Shown here one piece after another: positions 1 to 9,200 of a stretch of 40,358 nucleotides of DNA. Every line of letters begins with the position of its first letter. Within the stretch, counting starts at the first letter, position 1. The DNA comes from CAZRUA01 sp964603125 (GTDB taxonomy: Bacteria; Bacteroidota; Bacteroidia; B-17B0; Aurantibacillaceae). A program made the position numbers and the translations under genes. The DNA lies in contig CAZRUA010000020.1 in assembly GCA_964603125.1 (NCBI GenBank), forward strand, positions 1 to 40,358, written 5' to 3'. The notes under the pieces were generated by a model. The model searched no databases and was not told the DNA's origin. It was given only the letters and a program-made list of their open reading frames with translations.

Positions 1-282
1 ATCAAATTCATATCCAAGAATTAAAATATTCAATTTATCAATAATTTTTATTTTACATGGAATTCCAATAAGTAATGTTTCCGAATTAATTTCTTCTTTT
101 TCTTTAATAGTATTAAACTTATTAATTATTATAGGAACTTTTAAGTAATTATTTTCTTTGAAATAAAACATTTTATCTAAAGAAAATGTTTGTTTCATCA
201 GCGCTATAAACTTATGCCACCGAATAACATTCTCTTTGATATTTAGCGTAAAAATATCTTTAATAAATCGTTTGTAATTCAT
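1..282 (-). CDS. Partial unknown protein, last visible gene of the polysaccharide operon
   Basis: An open frame starts at the ATG at 282 and runs off the left edge, giving 94 visible residues (MNYKRFIKDIFTLN...). Its ATG overlaps the TGA stop of the preceding glycosyltransferase gene (ATGA at 279-282), the usual sign of translational coupling. The visible part is rich in Lys and Ile, with no signal peptide and no motif I recognise. Position at the end of a glycan-assembly operon suggests another glycan enzyme (glycosyltransferase, acyltransferase or similar), but this is context only. The 3' part lies outside the window. Confidence 0.6.
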   Translation of the reverse strand, partial: MNYKRFIKDIFTLNIKENVIRWHKFIALMKQTFSLDKMFYFKENNYLKVPIIINKFNTIKEKEEINSETLLIGIPCKIKIIDKLNILILGYEFD

Positions 283-2252
283 TTGCTTAATAATAACTCT
301 CTATATGAATCAAAAAACAATTGCTTTCCAAAGTTTGTCTTAGCATGCACAATTGCTTTATTGGAAATTAGATTTCTATTTTGCTCAGATGAACAAAGAT
401 ACTGAAGATTTTCAACAATTTTATTGACTATATCCGATTCGTCAGTTTCACTTATCAATAAACCTGTTTCATTATGGATAACATGCTGAGCTATACCACC
501 AACATTAGTTGTAATAGGTATTACACCTTGCATCATTGCCTCCATAATCACCATAGGGAAGCCCTCGCGTGAAGATGATATAATTAAAGCTAATGATTCT
601 GAATAATGTTTGCGCAATACATTAACATCTGCTATCTCACCTAATAAGTTGCAATATTTTAAATAATCATTTGGAATGGCTTTACTTACATCTCCTATAA
701 AATAAAATGAAACGGGTAATCCTTTTTCAGAGCAAATAGCAGCTGCTTGCGCAATTAAATGAATTCTTTTTTCATAACTCCCTCGGCCCACATAAATCAC
801 TTTAAAAGGTTCAATTAATTTTACCTTTTCCATATCAACCTCATCAACAAAATTTGTAATACATTTTATATCGTTAACATACTTTAATTCTACTCCATTC
901 CTTTCATACAATTTCTTAAAATCATTTATCGTATTTTTACTTATAACAATTCTCTTCCAAAACCTTGAAACATTAGGCAAACTCCATTTTTCAGAACCAT
1001 CTTCGTTATCGTGCATAAAAGCATGCACTAAATCAACTAACCTAAGTGATTTAGGTAATACAGGAATACTATCATAAAAAAACTTTGAATTGCTGCTAAA
1101 AAAAATCGTATCGTTATTACTTGCTACTTTCACAATCTTTTTAGTAAACCATTTTTTAGTTACCGATAACCTTAAGATATGGTCCACCTCAACAAGTCTC
1201 GAATGTTTTTTAAATTCAGGCAGTAAAGCTTTTACCTCAGAAAAAGAAGTTAAGAAAACCACAGGCTTTTTATCCGATATCGTTTCTACAATGGACAAAT
1301 GAACTCTTTCGGCTCCTCCTATGTGGCAAAATGGAAAGAAAAAGTAATGCCTTGGCTTTTTTGCAAACCAGCAAAACCATTGAAATTTAATGCACTGAAC
1401 AAATACACTCGGTAACTCAGCCTTTCTAAGTTTTTGTATAAAATGATAAGTAGGTCTAAATATTAATTTAAAGCAATCACTCAATAAAGATATAAATACT
1501 CTACGTTCAACCTTACCTGCAAGAATACGTTTAAAATTATTTTTACAATATGCCTTTTTAAAGCGTATAATTTTTTTATGTACACTTTCTCTATTAGCGG
1601 TAACGGTTGTGCTAGTAGAATGAATTCGATAATTTACTAATACCTCATCCAATTTTGAAATAATATGTCCCTTAGCAATAACATCTAACCATAAGCCCCA
1701 ATCTTCGTTTTTTGTATAATCTAAATTATAAGCAATTGGTTTTACAATATCAGCACGCATCATCATGGTGGGTTGTCCAACACAATTTATAATAGGAAGC
1801 AAATTATAAATTTCCTCATTACTGCTTGTAATTTCGTCTTCATGCCACATTCCTATTGGCTCTCCCTTTTCGTTAATTAAAGCTAATTTAGTGGCTAAAA
1901 CAGCAACGTTTGGGTTTGATTCTAAAAACTGTATTTGTTTTTCGAAACGTGTTGGTAAAGAAACATCATCAGCATCCATTTTGGCTACATACTTTCCCGA
2001 TGCCATAGCCAAAGCCTTATTTCTGGTTTTAATTATCCCTAAATTAGTTTCATTGCTCACCAATTTAATTCTCTCATCGTGAATTGATTGAATAACATCT
2101 AATGAATTATCGGTTGAACCATCATTGATGATAATAAACTCAAAATTGCTATACGTTTGATTCAATATACTTTGTATAGCCTCCTTTACAAAAGGCGCGG
2201 CATTATATACCGGCATAATAACAGATAATAACGGTTTTACATTCGTATCCAT
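279..2252 (-). CDS. Bifunctional glycosyltransferase, GT2 domain fused to GT4 domain
   Basis: This 657-residue protein holds two glycosyltransferase domains. Residues about 8-230 are a GT-A, family GT2 domain: SVIMPVYNAAPFV start, NDGSTD, the metal-binding DADD at 93-96, and the ED-W acceptor-side motif at 183-185. Residues about 300-655 are a GT-B, GT4-like domain: GGAERV at 312-317, VIYVGRGSYEKR near 485-496, and the E-x7-E nucleotide-sugar motif from E563 to E571. Two transferases in one chain imply two sugars added in succession to a lipid-linked or capsular glycan at the cytoplasmic membrane face. No signal peptide or clear membrane helix is seen. The start (ATG at 2252) overlaps the fucosyltransferase gene by 16 nt, and the stop overlaps the next start. 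Donor sugars cannot be told from sequence. Confidence 0.93.
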   Translation of the reverse strand: MDTNVKPLLSVIMPVYNAAPFVKEAIQSILNQTYSNFEFIIINDGSTDNSLDVIQSIHDERIKLVSNETNLGIIKTRNKALAMASGKYVAKMDADDVSLPTRFEKQIQFLESNPNVAVLATKLALINEKGEPIGMWHEDEITSSNEEIYNLLPIINCVGQPTMMMRADIVKPIAYNLDYTKNEDWGLWLDVIAKGHIISKLDEVLVNYRIHSTSTTVTANRESVHKKIIRFKKAYCKNNFKRILAGKVERRVFISLLSDCFKLIFRPTYHFIQKLRKAELPSVFVQCIKFQWFCWFAKKPRHYFFFPFCHIGGAERVHLSIVETISDKKPVVFLTSFSEVKALLPEFKKHSRLVEVDHILRLSVTKKWFTKKIVKVASNNDTIFFSSNSKFFYDSIPVLPKSLRLVDLVHAFMHDNEDGSEKWSLPNVSRFWKRIVISKNTINDFKKLYERNGVELKYVNDIKCITNFVDEVDMEKVKLIEPFKVIYVGRGSYEKRIHLIAQAAAICSEKGLPVSFYFIGDVSKAIPNDYLKYCNLLGEIADVNVLRKHYSESLALIISSSREGFPMVIMEAMMQGVIPITTNVGGIAQHVIHNETGLLISETDESDIVNKIVENLQYLCSSEQNRNLISNKAIVHAKTNFGKQLFFDSYRELLLSK

Positions 2253-3124
2253 TGTGCAGGAAATAAATTATCCGTATTAATATCCGTATTCGCTAACCAT
2301 TTTTGTGGAGCTACAACAATTTTTTCATTTTGATTAATTAACCAAGCCCCCCACCAACTAAAACTGCTATTTGCTATAATAGCGTGCTTGCAGGACGACA
2401 TTAATTTTAAATCTTCAAATTGATTTAAATTTTCTTTACACACTAAAACACATTTGAAATCGAAACCTAATGCTGCAGAATTAAAATTTTCTTCAACCCA
2501 TTTTGAATCATCAGAAAAAATAAAATATACAGGATTTTCAATTTTTGAAGAAACAAAATTTATTGCTCTAACATAATAATCCAAATCACACATTCCATGA
2601 TAAGCAAGTGTTTCTGGATTATTAGCATAATCACCTCTACGAATATGCAAGCTAACCGCTTTTGCATTATTAATATCAGTAAGGAAGTTATTGGCTGCTT
2701 TACTCAAAGGTGCTGTATATTGAAATTCATTTCTAATCTCGTTTTCAATAGCTTCAAAATACTTAGGACTTTGCCAATATCCTTGCAAGTAAGAGTTATC
2801 CTCTGGAAATGGCATTTTTTCATCGAAATGAAACTTTTGTTCCACGATTGATTTGAACTTTTGTTTTCCGATAAGTTTATGGAAAATATTTTTAGGTATA
2901 TCCTTCTTACGTTTCGATTCAATTTCAATTTCCCCTACCAGCAATTCTGCCTTAATTGATAATTGATTTAAAGAATAATTACGATATATATGTTTCGCAT
3001 CTTTATTAGCGAGCTCCTTAATATCAAGTAATAAATGGGTGTTATTTTTAATAGCCACTGCACGTCCAAATGCATATTGAAACATTTGATTACCAAGACC
3101 TCCAAGTAAGCGTGTAACAACCAT
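2237..3124 (-). CDS. Alpha-1,2-fucosyltransferase family protein (GT11)
   Basis: A 295-residue protein with the full GT11 pattern: N-terminal GGLGNQMFQYAFGRA (residues 8-22), the donor-binding HIRRGDY at 160-166, FSDD in the middle, and the C-terminal NSSFSWWGAWL motif. GT11 enzymes move fucose from GDP-fucose to the 2-OH of a galactose-type acceptor. Length is typical of bacterial members. It begins 1 nt after the FkbM gene stop and overlaps the following glycosyltransferase gene by 16 nt, so all are almost certainly co-translated. The presence of this enzyme predicts fucose in the exported glycan. GDP-fucose synthesis genes are not in the window. Confidence 0.93.
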   Translation of the reverse strand: MVVTRLLGGLGNQMFQYAFGRAVAIKNNTHLLLDIKELANKDAKHIYRNYSLNQLSIKAELLVGEIEIESKRKKDIPKNIFHKLIGKQKFKSIVEQKFHFDEKMPFPEDNSYLQGYWQSPKYFEAIENEIRNEFQYTAPLSKAANNFLTDINNAKAVSLHIRRGDYANNPETLAYHGMCDLDYYVRAINFVSSKIENPVYFIFSDDSKWVEENFNSAALGFDFKCVLVCKENLNQFEDLKLMSSCKHAIIANSSFSWWGAWLINQNEKIVVAPQKWLANTDINTDNLFPAQWIRM

Positions 3125-3125
3125 T

Positions 3126-3917
3126 TTAAAACTTTAACAACGACTTAATTTTTGCTTTAATTCTTCTGCGATTTCGCGCCTTTTTAAAAGATTGTATTTT
3201 CTTTGAATCAAAATAATTCATATTAGCATACAATTGGTCGCCTGCAACATCATTCACCGTATCTAATAGATTGATGAAATTATTCTTTTCCATAAATTTT
3301 TCAACATCGTTTTTCAAAGGCTGATTTTTATAAAGCTCAACAGCCTCTACTTCCATCCAAATTAACTTTATCTTACTTAAAAAATCGCCTGCACCCGTCA
3401 AAACCATTAATTCAGCTCCTTGCACGTCAATGTGAGCAAAATCAATTTCTAATACTTGCTTATTTTTAACATAGTCACTCAACAACATTGTTTGAACTTC
3501 AATTTTCTTATTGAACTGCAACCATGATGTATGTTTCTTCATTTCCTCCGATGGAGGCAATAATGAACTGGATTTATTTCCAAAATCCCACTCTTCACTA
3601 TTTTTTAAATCACCTGGCTCACCTTCCGAAAGAAAAAACTCAGCAGTTCCATTTTCATTACTCAAAGCAATCCCTTCTAAAACAATATTGTTACGCTTAT
3701 ATTTCTTAATCGATTCTCTTCCAATCGCTAAATTATCTGGGCGTGGCTCAAAAGCATAAACTGTTGCATTTGGAAATAATAAGGAGTAACGTATCGAGTC
3801 CTCTGCTTCACAAGCACCAATATCAAAAACATTTTTAACCTTTGCTTTTTCTAAAAGTTGCAACAGTTCGAATTCAATTTCAATAGGGCTATTTATATAT
3901 TTGTCTCTATTAAACAT
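3126..3917 (-). CDS. FkbM family SAM-dependent methyltransferase
   Basis: A 263-residue Rossmann-fold methyltransferase. The SAM-binding motif I is VFDIGACEAEDS at residues 30-41, followed by the acidic strand ending YAFEPRPDN (54-62), and later DFAHIDVQGAELMVLTGA, which is characteristic of FkbM proteins. These O-methylate sugars or sugar-linked groups. The C-terminus is strongly basic (KKARNRRRIKAKIKSLLKF), which may help contact membranes or polyanionic glycan. It lies 1 nt after the Wzt-like gene and 1 nt before the fucosyltransferase gene. In Wzm/Wzt systems, chain-end methylation can mark the polymer as complete for export; that role here is inferred from neighbours, not shown. Confidence 0.9.
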   Translation of the reverse strand: MFNRDKYINSPIEIEFELLQLLEKAKVKNVFDIGACEAEDSIRYSLLFPNATVYAFEPRPDNLAIGRESIKKYKRNNIVLEGIALSNENGTAEFFLSEGEPGDLKNSEEWDFGNKSSSLLPPSEEMKKHTSWLQFNKKIEVQTMLLSDYVKNKQVLEIDFAHIDVQGAELMVLTGAGDFLSKIKLIWMEVEAVELYKNQPLKNDVEKFMEKNNFINLLDTVNDVAGDQLYANMNYFDSKKIQSFKKARNRRRIKAKIKSLLKF

Positions 3918-3918
3918 C

Positions 3919-5163
3919 TTAGTTGATTATTTTATACGGGAATTGATTTAATAAAATTCCGCTTGAAGTATTAATTAAGCGATTAGCATTTGGCATGTGA
4001 ATGATATCAGAAATATTTACAAAAACAGTAGAATCATTATAATCTATTGACTCTGTTCCTCTAGAAATACCCACAACAATTTTATACAAACCTGGTGTTA
4101 AATAAATCTGATCAATATCAAAAACAATTTCGTTTGTACCAATTTTAAAACTTTCGGGGCTCGACCAAGTTGTTAAAATAGGTTGTTCGGTAGCTGATAT
4201 AATACCAAAGCCTACAGTAGCTCCTTCCAATTTTATTGTCGACTCAAATTGAATATGAATATTAATTTTATCTCCTACAGGATAATCTGCACATAGCTCA
4301 CCTTTGTTATCTCTTAATTCAACCTTTGTAAAATATGCTTTTGAATTTTTATAGTTTTTTGAATCAGTAAAAGTAAACACGGAATTTGTTGCCGCATTAC
4401 CAAAATCCAAATAATCCTTAATCACATTATGAATGTCTCCGTACTTTACAACGCTGCCTTTTTGCAAAAACAAGCCTTTGTTACAAAGATTTTGAACTGC
4501 ACCCATATTGTGGCTAACAAATAAGATTGTCCTGCCTTCCTTAGTGCTAACATCATTCATTTTCCCTAAACACTTTCGCTGAAACTGGGCGTCACCTACA
4601 GCTAATACCTCATCCACAATTAAAATCTCAGGTTCTAAATGCGCTGCAACTGCAAAGGCTAAACGCACATACATTCCACTACTATAACGTTTAACGGGTG
4701 TATCTAAAAACTGTTCAATCTCCGCAAAATCAATTATTTCATCAAATTTCTTATCTATCTCTTGCTTATTCATTCCTAAAATGGAACCATTCAAGTAAAT
4801 GTTTTCACGACCCGATAAATCACCATGGAAACCAGTACCAACTTCCAATAAGGCTGCCAGCTTACCTGTGATTTCAATTCTCCCTTTTGATGGTGGAGTA
4901 ATACGTGATAGTATTTTTAGTAAAGTAGATTTACCTGCTCCATTTCTTCCTATAACTCCTACTCTATCTCCTCTTTCAATTTCAAAAGATACATCATTCA
5001 ATGCTAAAAACTCCTCCTTATCATTGCGCTTGGCAAATTGCTTTATGTTTTTAAGATTAGATAAAATGTTTCCGTACAAAGTATCACTTTTTTGTGCACC
5101 ACTTTTATTAAGTAAATATTTTTTACTTAAACCATCCACTTTTATTACCGTATTATCCCCCAT
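3919..5163 (-). CDS. wzt: Polysaccharide ABC exporter ATPase, Wzt-like with C-terminal domain
   Basis: The ATPase of an ABC-2 polysaccharide exporter, 414 residues from the ATG at 5163. The nucleotide-binding domain carries Walker A GRNGAGKST (72-80), the signature YSSGM (160-164), Walker B ILIVDE (180-185) and the H-loop His (218). Residues about 265-410 form a beta-rich extension like the Wzt C-terminal domain, which in O-antigen systems binds the finished chain end. Two TTG codons lie directly upstream (5164-5169), but the ATG is preferred; it starts 6 nt after the permease stop. The permease upstream and the methyltransferase downstream fit a chain-terminated export pathway. Related exporters move teichoic acid, so the substrate class rests on context. 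Confidence 0.92.
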   Translation of the reverse strand: MGDNTVIKVDGLSKKYLLNKSGAQKSDTLYGNILSNLKNIKQFAKRNDKEEFLALNDVSFEIERGDRVGVIGRNGAGKSTLLKILSRITPPSKGRIEITGKLAALLEVGTGFHGDLSGRENIYLNGSILGMNKQEIDKKFDEIIDFAEIEQFLDTPVKRYSSGMYVRLAFAVAAHLEPEILIVDEVLAVGDAQFQRKCLGKMNDVSTKEGRTILFVSHNMGAVQNLCNKGLFLQKGSVVKYGDIHNVIKDYLDFGNAATNSVFTFTDSKNYKNSKAYFTKVELRDNKGELCADYPVGDKINIHIQFESTIKLEGATVGFGIISATEQPILTTWSSPESFKIGTNEIVFDIDQIYLTPGLYKIVVGISRGTESIDYNDSTVFVNISDIIHMPNANRLINTSSGILLNQFPYKIIN

Positions 5164-5169
5164 CAACAA

Positions 5170-6003
5170 TTAAATATAATCAACAAAGCTTCGTTCAAAT
5201 TTATAGAAATACTTTACTCCTATAAATAAGAATAAGAAAGATACAATTAACGAAACAGCTAAAAATGGCAATTGATTAGAGAAATCGCCACCGGTTAAAC
5301 TCCATCTAAACCCTTCAATGGCTGCAACCATTGGATTACAATGATATGCCCAGTGCAAATAAGAAGGTAAACGCTCTAAGATATACGAGCTTGGAAAAAT
5401 TACTGGACTAGCATACATTGCTATTTGCAATATTAAGGGTACGATAAATTTAACATCTCGAAATTTAACGTTGATAGTAGCAAAGTAAAGTCCTATTCCA
5501 AAACCGTTTAATAAAGTTAGAAAAATAAAAACAGGAGCCAAAACTACCTGCCAGTGCAAGGAATGACCCGAAATCACAAACAAAACAACAAGTATTGTTA
5601 AAGAAATAATAAAATCAACCATACTCACTAAAATTGTACTAAGCGGGATAATTATTTTCGGAAAAAAAACTTTACTAAACAAGTTCGAATTACCTACTAT
5701 TGAATTACTTACATCACTGTAAACATTCGAAAACAATTGCCAAAGTGTCATTGCTATAGCAACATCTAAAAAATTGTCTACACTATTAGCATCGCCTCTA
5801 ATTTTTGAAGATAAATAACCAAAAACCAAAATATTAATCAGAGGTTTTACGAGTGCCCAAGCTATTCCTGCAAACGCCTGTTTATAACGCACCGAAAAAT
5901 CTCTTTTAGCCAAATTTTGCAGTAAAGTTTTGTACTGCAAAATGTCTCGCATAGAGAAAATAGAATCATTCCCCGCTTCTATGACTATTTTATTTGGTTT
6001 CAA
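5170..6003 (-). CDS. wzm: Polysaccharide ABC exporter permease, Wzm-like
   Basis: A 277-residue ABC-2 type membrane protein with about six hydrophobic segments. The N-terminal stretch AKRDFSVRYKQAFAGIAWAL is the typical start of Wzm/TagG/KpsM permeases. It would form the transmembrane channel powered by the ATPase encoded 6 nt downstream. The frame opens just after a TAG at 6004-6006, and the only start that keeps the conserved IVIEAG leader is TTG at 6003; the first ATG is 17 codons further in and would cut into it. A perfect TAnnTTTG box 26 nt upstream supports the TTG start. It is the first gene of the operon. Confidence 0.9.
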   Translation of the reverse strand: MKPNKIVIEAGNDSIFSMRDILQYKTLLQNLAKRDFSVRYKQAFAGIAWALVKPLINILVFGYLSSKIRGDANSVDNFLDVAIAMTLWQLFSNVYSDVSNSIVGNSNLFSKVFFPKIIIPLSTILVSMVDFIISLTILVVLFVISGHSLHWQVVLAPVFIFLTLLNGFGIGLYFATINVKFRDVKFIVPLILQIAMYASPVIFPSSYILERLPSYLHWAYHCNPMVAAIEGFRWSLTGGDFSNQLPFLAVSLIVSFLFLFIGVKYFYKFERSFVDYI

Positions 6004-6028
6004 CTAAGGTTAAATTAATGATAAACCT

Positions 6029-6036
6029 CAAAGATA
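6029..6036 (-). promoter_or_regulatory. Predicted -7 box of the polysaccharide operon promoter
   Basis: On the minus strand this reads TATCTTTG, a perfect match to the Bacteroidota -7 consensus TAnnTTTG, 25 nt before the permease start. A TTG lies about 25 nt further upstream, a little far for an ideal -33 element. Confidence 0.55.
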
Positions 6037-6223
6037 TTTAAATTATTGGGAATTTTTAGAGCAAAAAGAGCCATAATTGGCGTTTTTTGAACCATTAATT
6101 GTTACTAAAACACTTTCTGCCTAAGCACAGGCTAATTATTTACTAAAAATTTCCATATGATTTTAAGCCTAAAATAATCTTTGATTTAAATAGGAAAAGC
6201 TTTTTTAATCAACCCTAATTGCC

Positions 6224-6231
6224 TATTTTTG
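6224..6231 (+). promoter_or_regulatory. Predicted -7 box of the large adhesin gene
   Basis: TATTTTTG on the plus strand matches TAnnTTTG exactly and ends 26 nt before the ATG at 6258. A T-rich run at 6201-6206 lies where a weak -33 element could be. With the box on the other strand, this 254-nt spacer (6004-6257) is a divergent promoter region; no other element was recognised in it. Confidence 0.5.
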
Positions 6232-6257
6232 GTAAGACGATTTATCAAGCATTAATT

Positions 6258-9200
6258 ATGAAATTTATAAATAACCTTTTACGTTTAAATCATAGACTTA
6301 TAACAATATGCACATTTGTGTATTTAGTGTTTAACTCCTTATCCACTAATGCATTAAGCTATTACACTTACCAAAGTGGTAATTGGAATAATCCGAACGT
6401 TTGGACAACAGATGCATCTGGAACAACATTAGTTAGCCCTGCAGTGCCTGGTAATGGTGACAATGTTACAATCATGAATGGTATAACAGTTACCCTAACC
6501 GCCAATGTTGCAACAACAACTCATGTGTTAACTATTAATCCAGGAGCTATTTTAAATCTGTCAACATTTACTTTTACCGCAGGTCTTACTTCCATTAATG
6601 GTTCAGGAACATTACGAGTTAAATCCAATTATTTTCCAACTGGAACAAACAACTTTACAACTTCAACAGGAAGTAGTGTAGAATATTACGACTGGTCAGC
6701 CGATGCTCTTTTACCAACATCTCCAGTAACCTACTACAATTTAACTATATCACATTCGCTTGCCTCTTCAAGAATTGTTACATTTGGTTCAGCTGCGACT
6801 ACAATTAATGGAAATTTCGAATTAGTTTGTACTGGAACAGGATTAACTTTTAGATTAGGAGATGTAGTTGGAACTTCACGTTCGCTAATTTTTAATGGAG
6901 ATGTAACGATTGGTTCTTCTTGTACAATGGATGTTTTAGCAGGAACTACAACCAATCATACCTTAACTTGCGCAGGAAACTTCACCAACAATGGAACTTT
7001 AGATTTACAAAACAACGCCGATTATGCTGCAGCCGCCACCAATAAAGCTAACATAACATTTAATGGAGCTGCGGATAAAATTTTAGCTATCAACTCATCA
7101 AATACAAGCTTTGGAAATTTCACTCTTGATAAAGGAACTGACCAAACTTTTATTTTAAGTGTAACTTGTTCAGTTGCTGGAACAAGTCCTTTTGATGGCA
7201 ACTTAAGTAACAACATGATTACCCTAACCAATGGAACTTTGAAACTAGGCACAAACCTTACTGTTCCACAATTAAATACTACGGGTAACTATGATATTAG
7301 TACTGGTCAAAATAATAATGCAGGACTATGGATTGATGGTGCAATTGTAAATCAAGGTGGTGGTTCGGCAATGGTTGTTTATGGTAAATTTAGGGTGAGT
7401 GATGGTTCTTATACTATCAATTCAGGACAAGCATGTATTGTAACACGTGACCAAGGGGAGTTACTTTTTGAAGGTGGAACAACAACTATGGTTACTTTAC
7501 GACCATCAGTTAACGCCTTAAGTACTGGAAGCTACACCCAAACTGGTGGGACGGTTACCATTACAGGTGCTGTAACAAATACAGATTTTCCAGTTTTTTC
7601 TTGGCCATTTACAACTGCTTCATTTAACATGTCAGGCGGAACAATAAATGTTTCTTTACCTACAGCAAGCGGAACAGCAGTAAATGGAGGAATTTTAATT
7701 GCCTCATCTGCATATAGTGTAACCGGTGGAACTTGGAATGTAAATATACCTGCTTCTGCCATTAATTTTAACATTAATTCATCGGTACCTTTTTGGGATT
7801 TAAATGTTAGAAAAGCTGGCGCAGGTGCTGGAGCACTTACAATTGGAGATCAAAACATGAACCATACTAGTTTAGGAACTCCAGTTACTTATACTGCAAA
7901 ACCATTAATTGTATTAAATGATTTAACCTTGATTAATGGAGCTACAAGCCCTACACTTAACTCAAGTTTGAATAATACAACCGATCAAAATGTAACTGTA
8001 GGAGGTCATTTTAATATTCAAACAGGTTGTACCTATACTCCGGGAAATAATACAACCACTTTTAATGGAACGGGTTCACAAACTTTTACCAACAGCGGAA
8101 CTATAACTTCTGGTTTGTATGATTTTACAGTTAACAAAAGTTCGGGTACACTTACTTTAGCTGGAACAGTTGCAACAACCACTGTTAGAAATAATCTTTC
8201 AATTACAACAGGAACCCTTGCAGATGGAGGTAAAACAATTGACGTGAAAGGAAATGTGGCGAATGCAGGAACACATACAGGTTCGGGCAGTATAACATTA
8301 TCTTCAACCACATTACAAACAATTACAAGTACCAATGGAGTGTTCGGTAATTTAATATTTAACAATACAATAGCGGCAGGATTAACAAGTGTTGCATTAG
8401 TTGGAAACACAACAATTAATGGCGATTTAACACTAAATCAAAATAATCTTTTTAATATATCATCTTATAATTTAGCTCTTGGAGCATCTAGTTCATTACT
8501 AGGAACCTTCAGTAATACGCGTTTTATAAGAACTCAAGGACTTGCTACTGATGGAGGGATAACAAAAACTTTTTCATCAAATACAACTTTTACATTCCCG
8601 TTAGGTTTTAATATTGGAACAAACTACACTCCATCAACTATTACTCTAGGCGGCACTGCGCCTACTTCTTATGGTTCAATAAATGTTCGTCCGGTTAATT
8701 CCGAACATCCACTTACAACTGCATCAGGCTTAGCTATACTTTTTTATTGGAAGGTAACAAGCACAGGATTTGTGCTTGATCCGGGAACAACGGTTACACA
8801 TACTTATACTTATTTAGATCCTGCACATGTAGTTGCTACTGAGGGGCAATATGAACCTGCTAGGTATAGCTCATCAACATCTCTTTGGACAACTGGACCT
8901 ACAAGTGATGTAAATCAAGCAACAAATACAATAACATTTAATCCAGCAAGTTTTGGGGCGGTTATAGATGGGGATTATACAACAGGAGATAATAATCCAT
9001 CTGCTTCAGGACCATTTAATCCAATTCGTGTTTTTTACAGTAAAACAGGTGGAGCCTTTGATTGGAACAATACCGCTGGAACTTCGTGGTCATTGATCAG
9101 TCATACTGGCGCTGCAACAGCCTTAGTTCCTGGTTTAAACGATGTAGTTCAAATTGGTGATGCAACAAATAATAATCACAACATGGTTATTGATGCCAAC

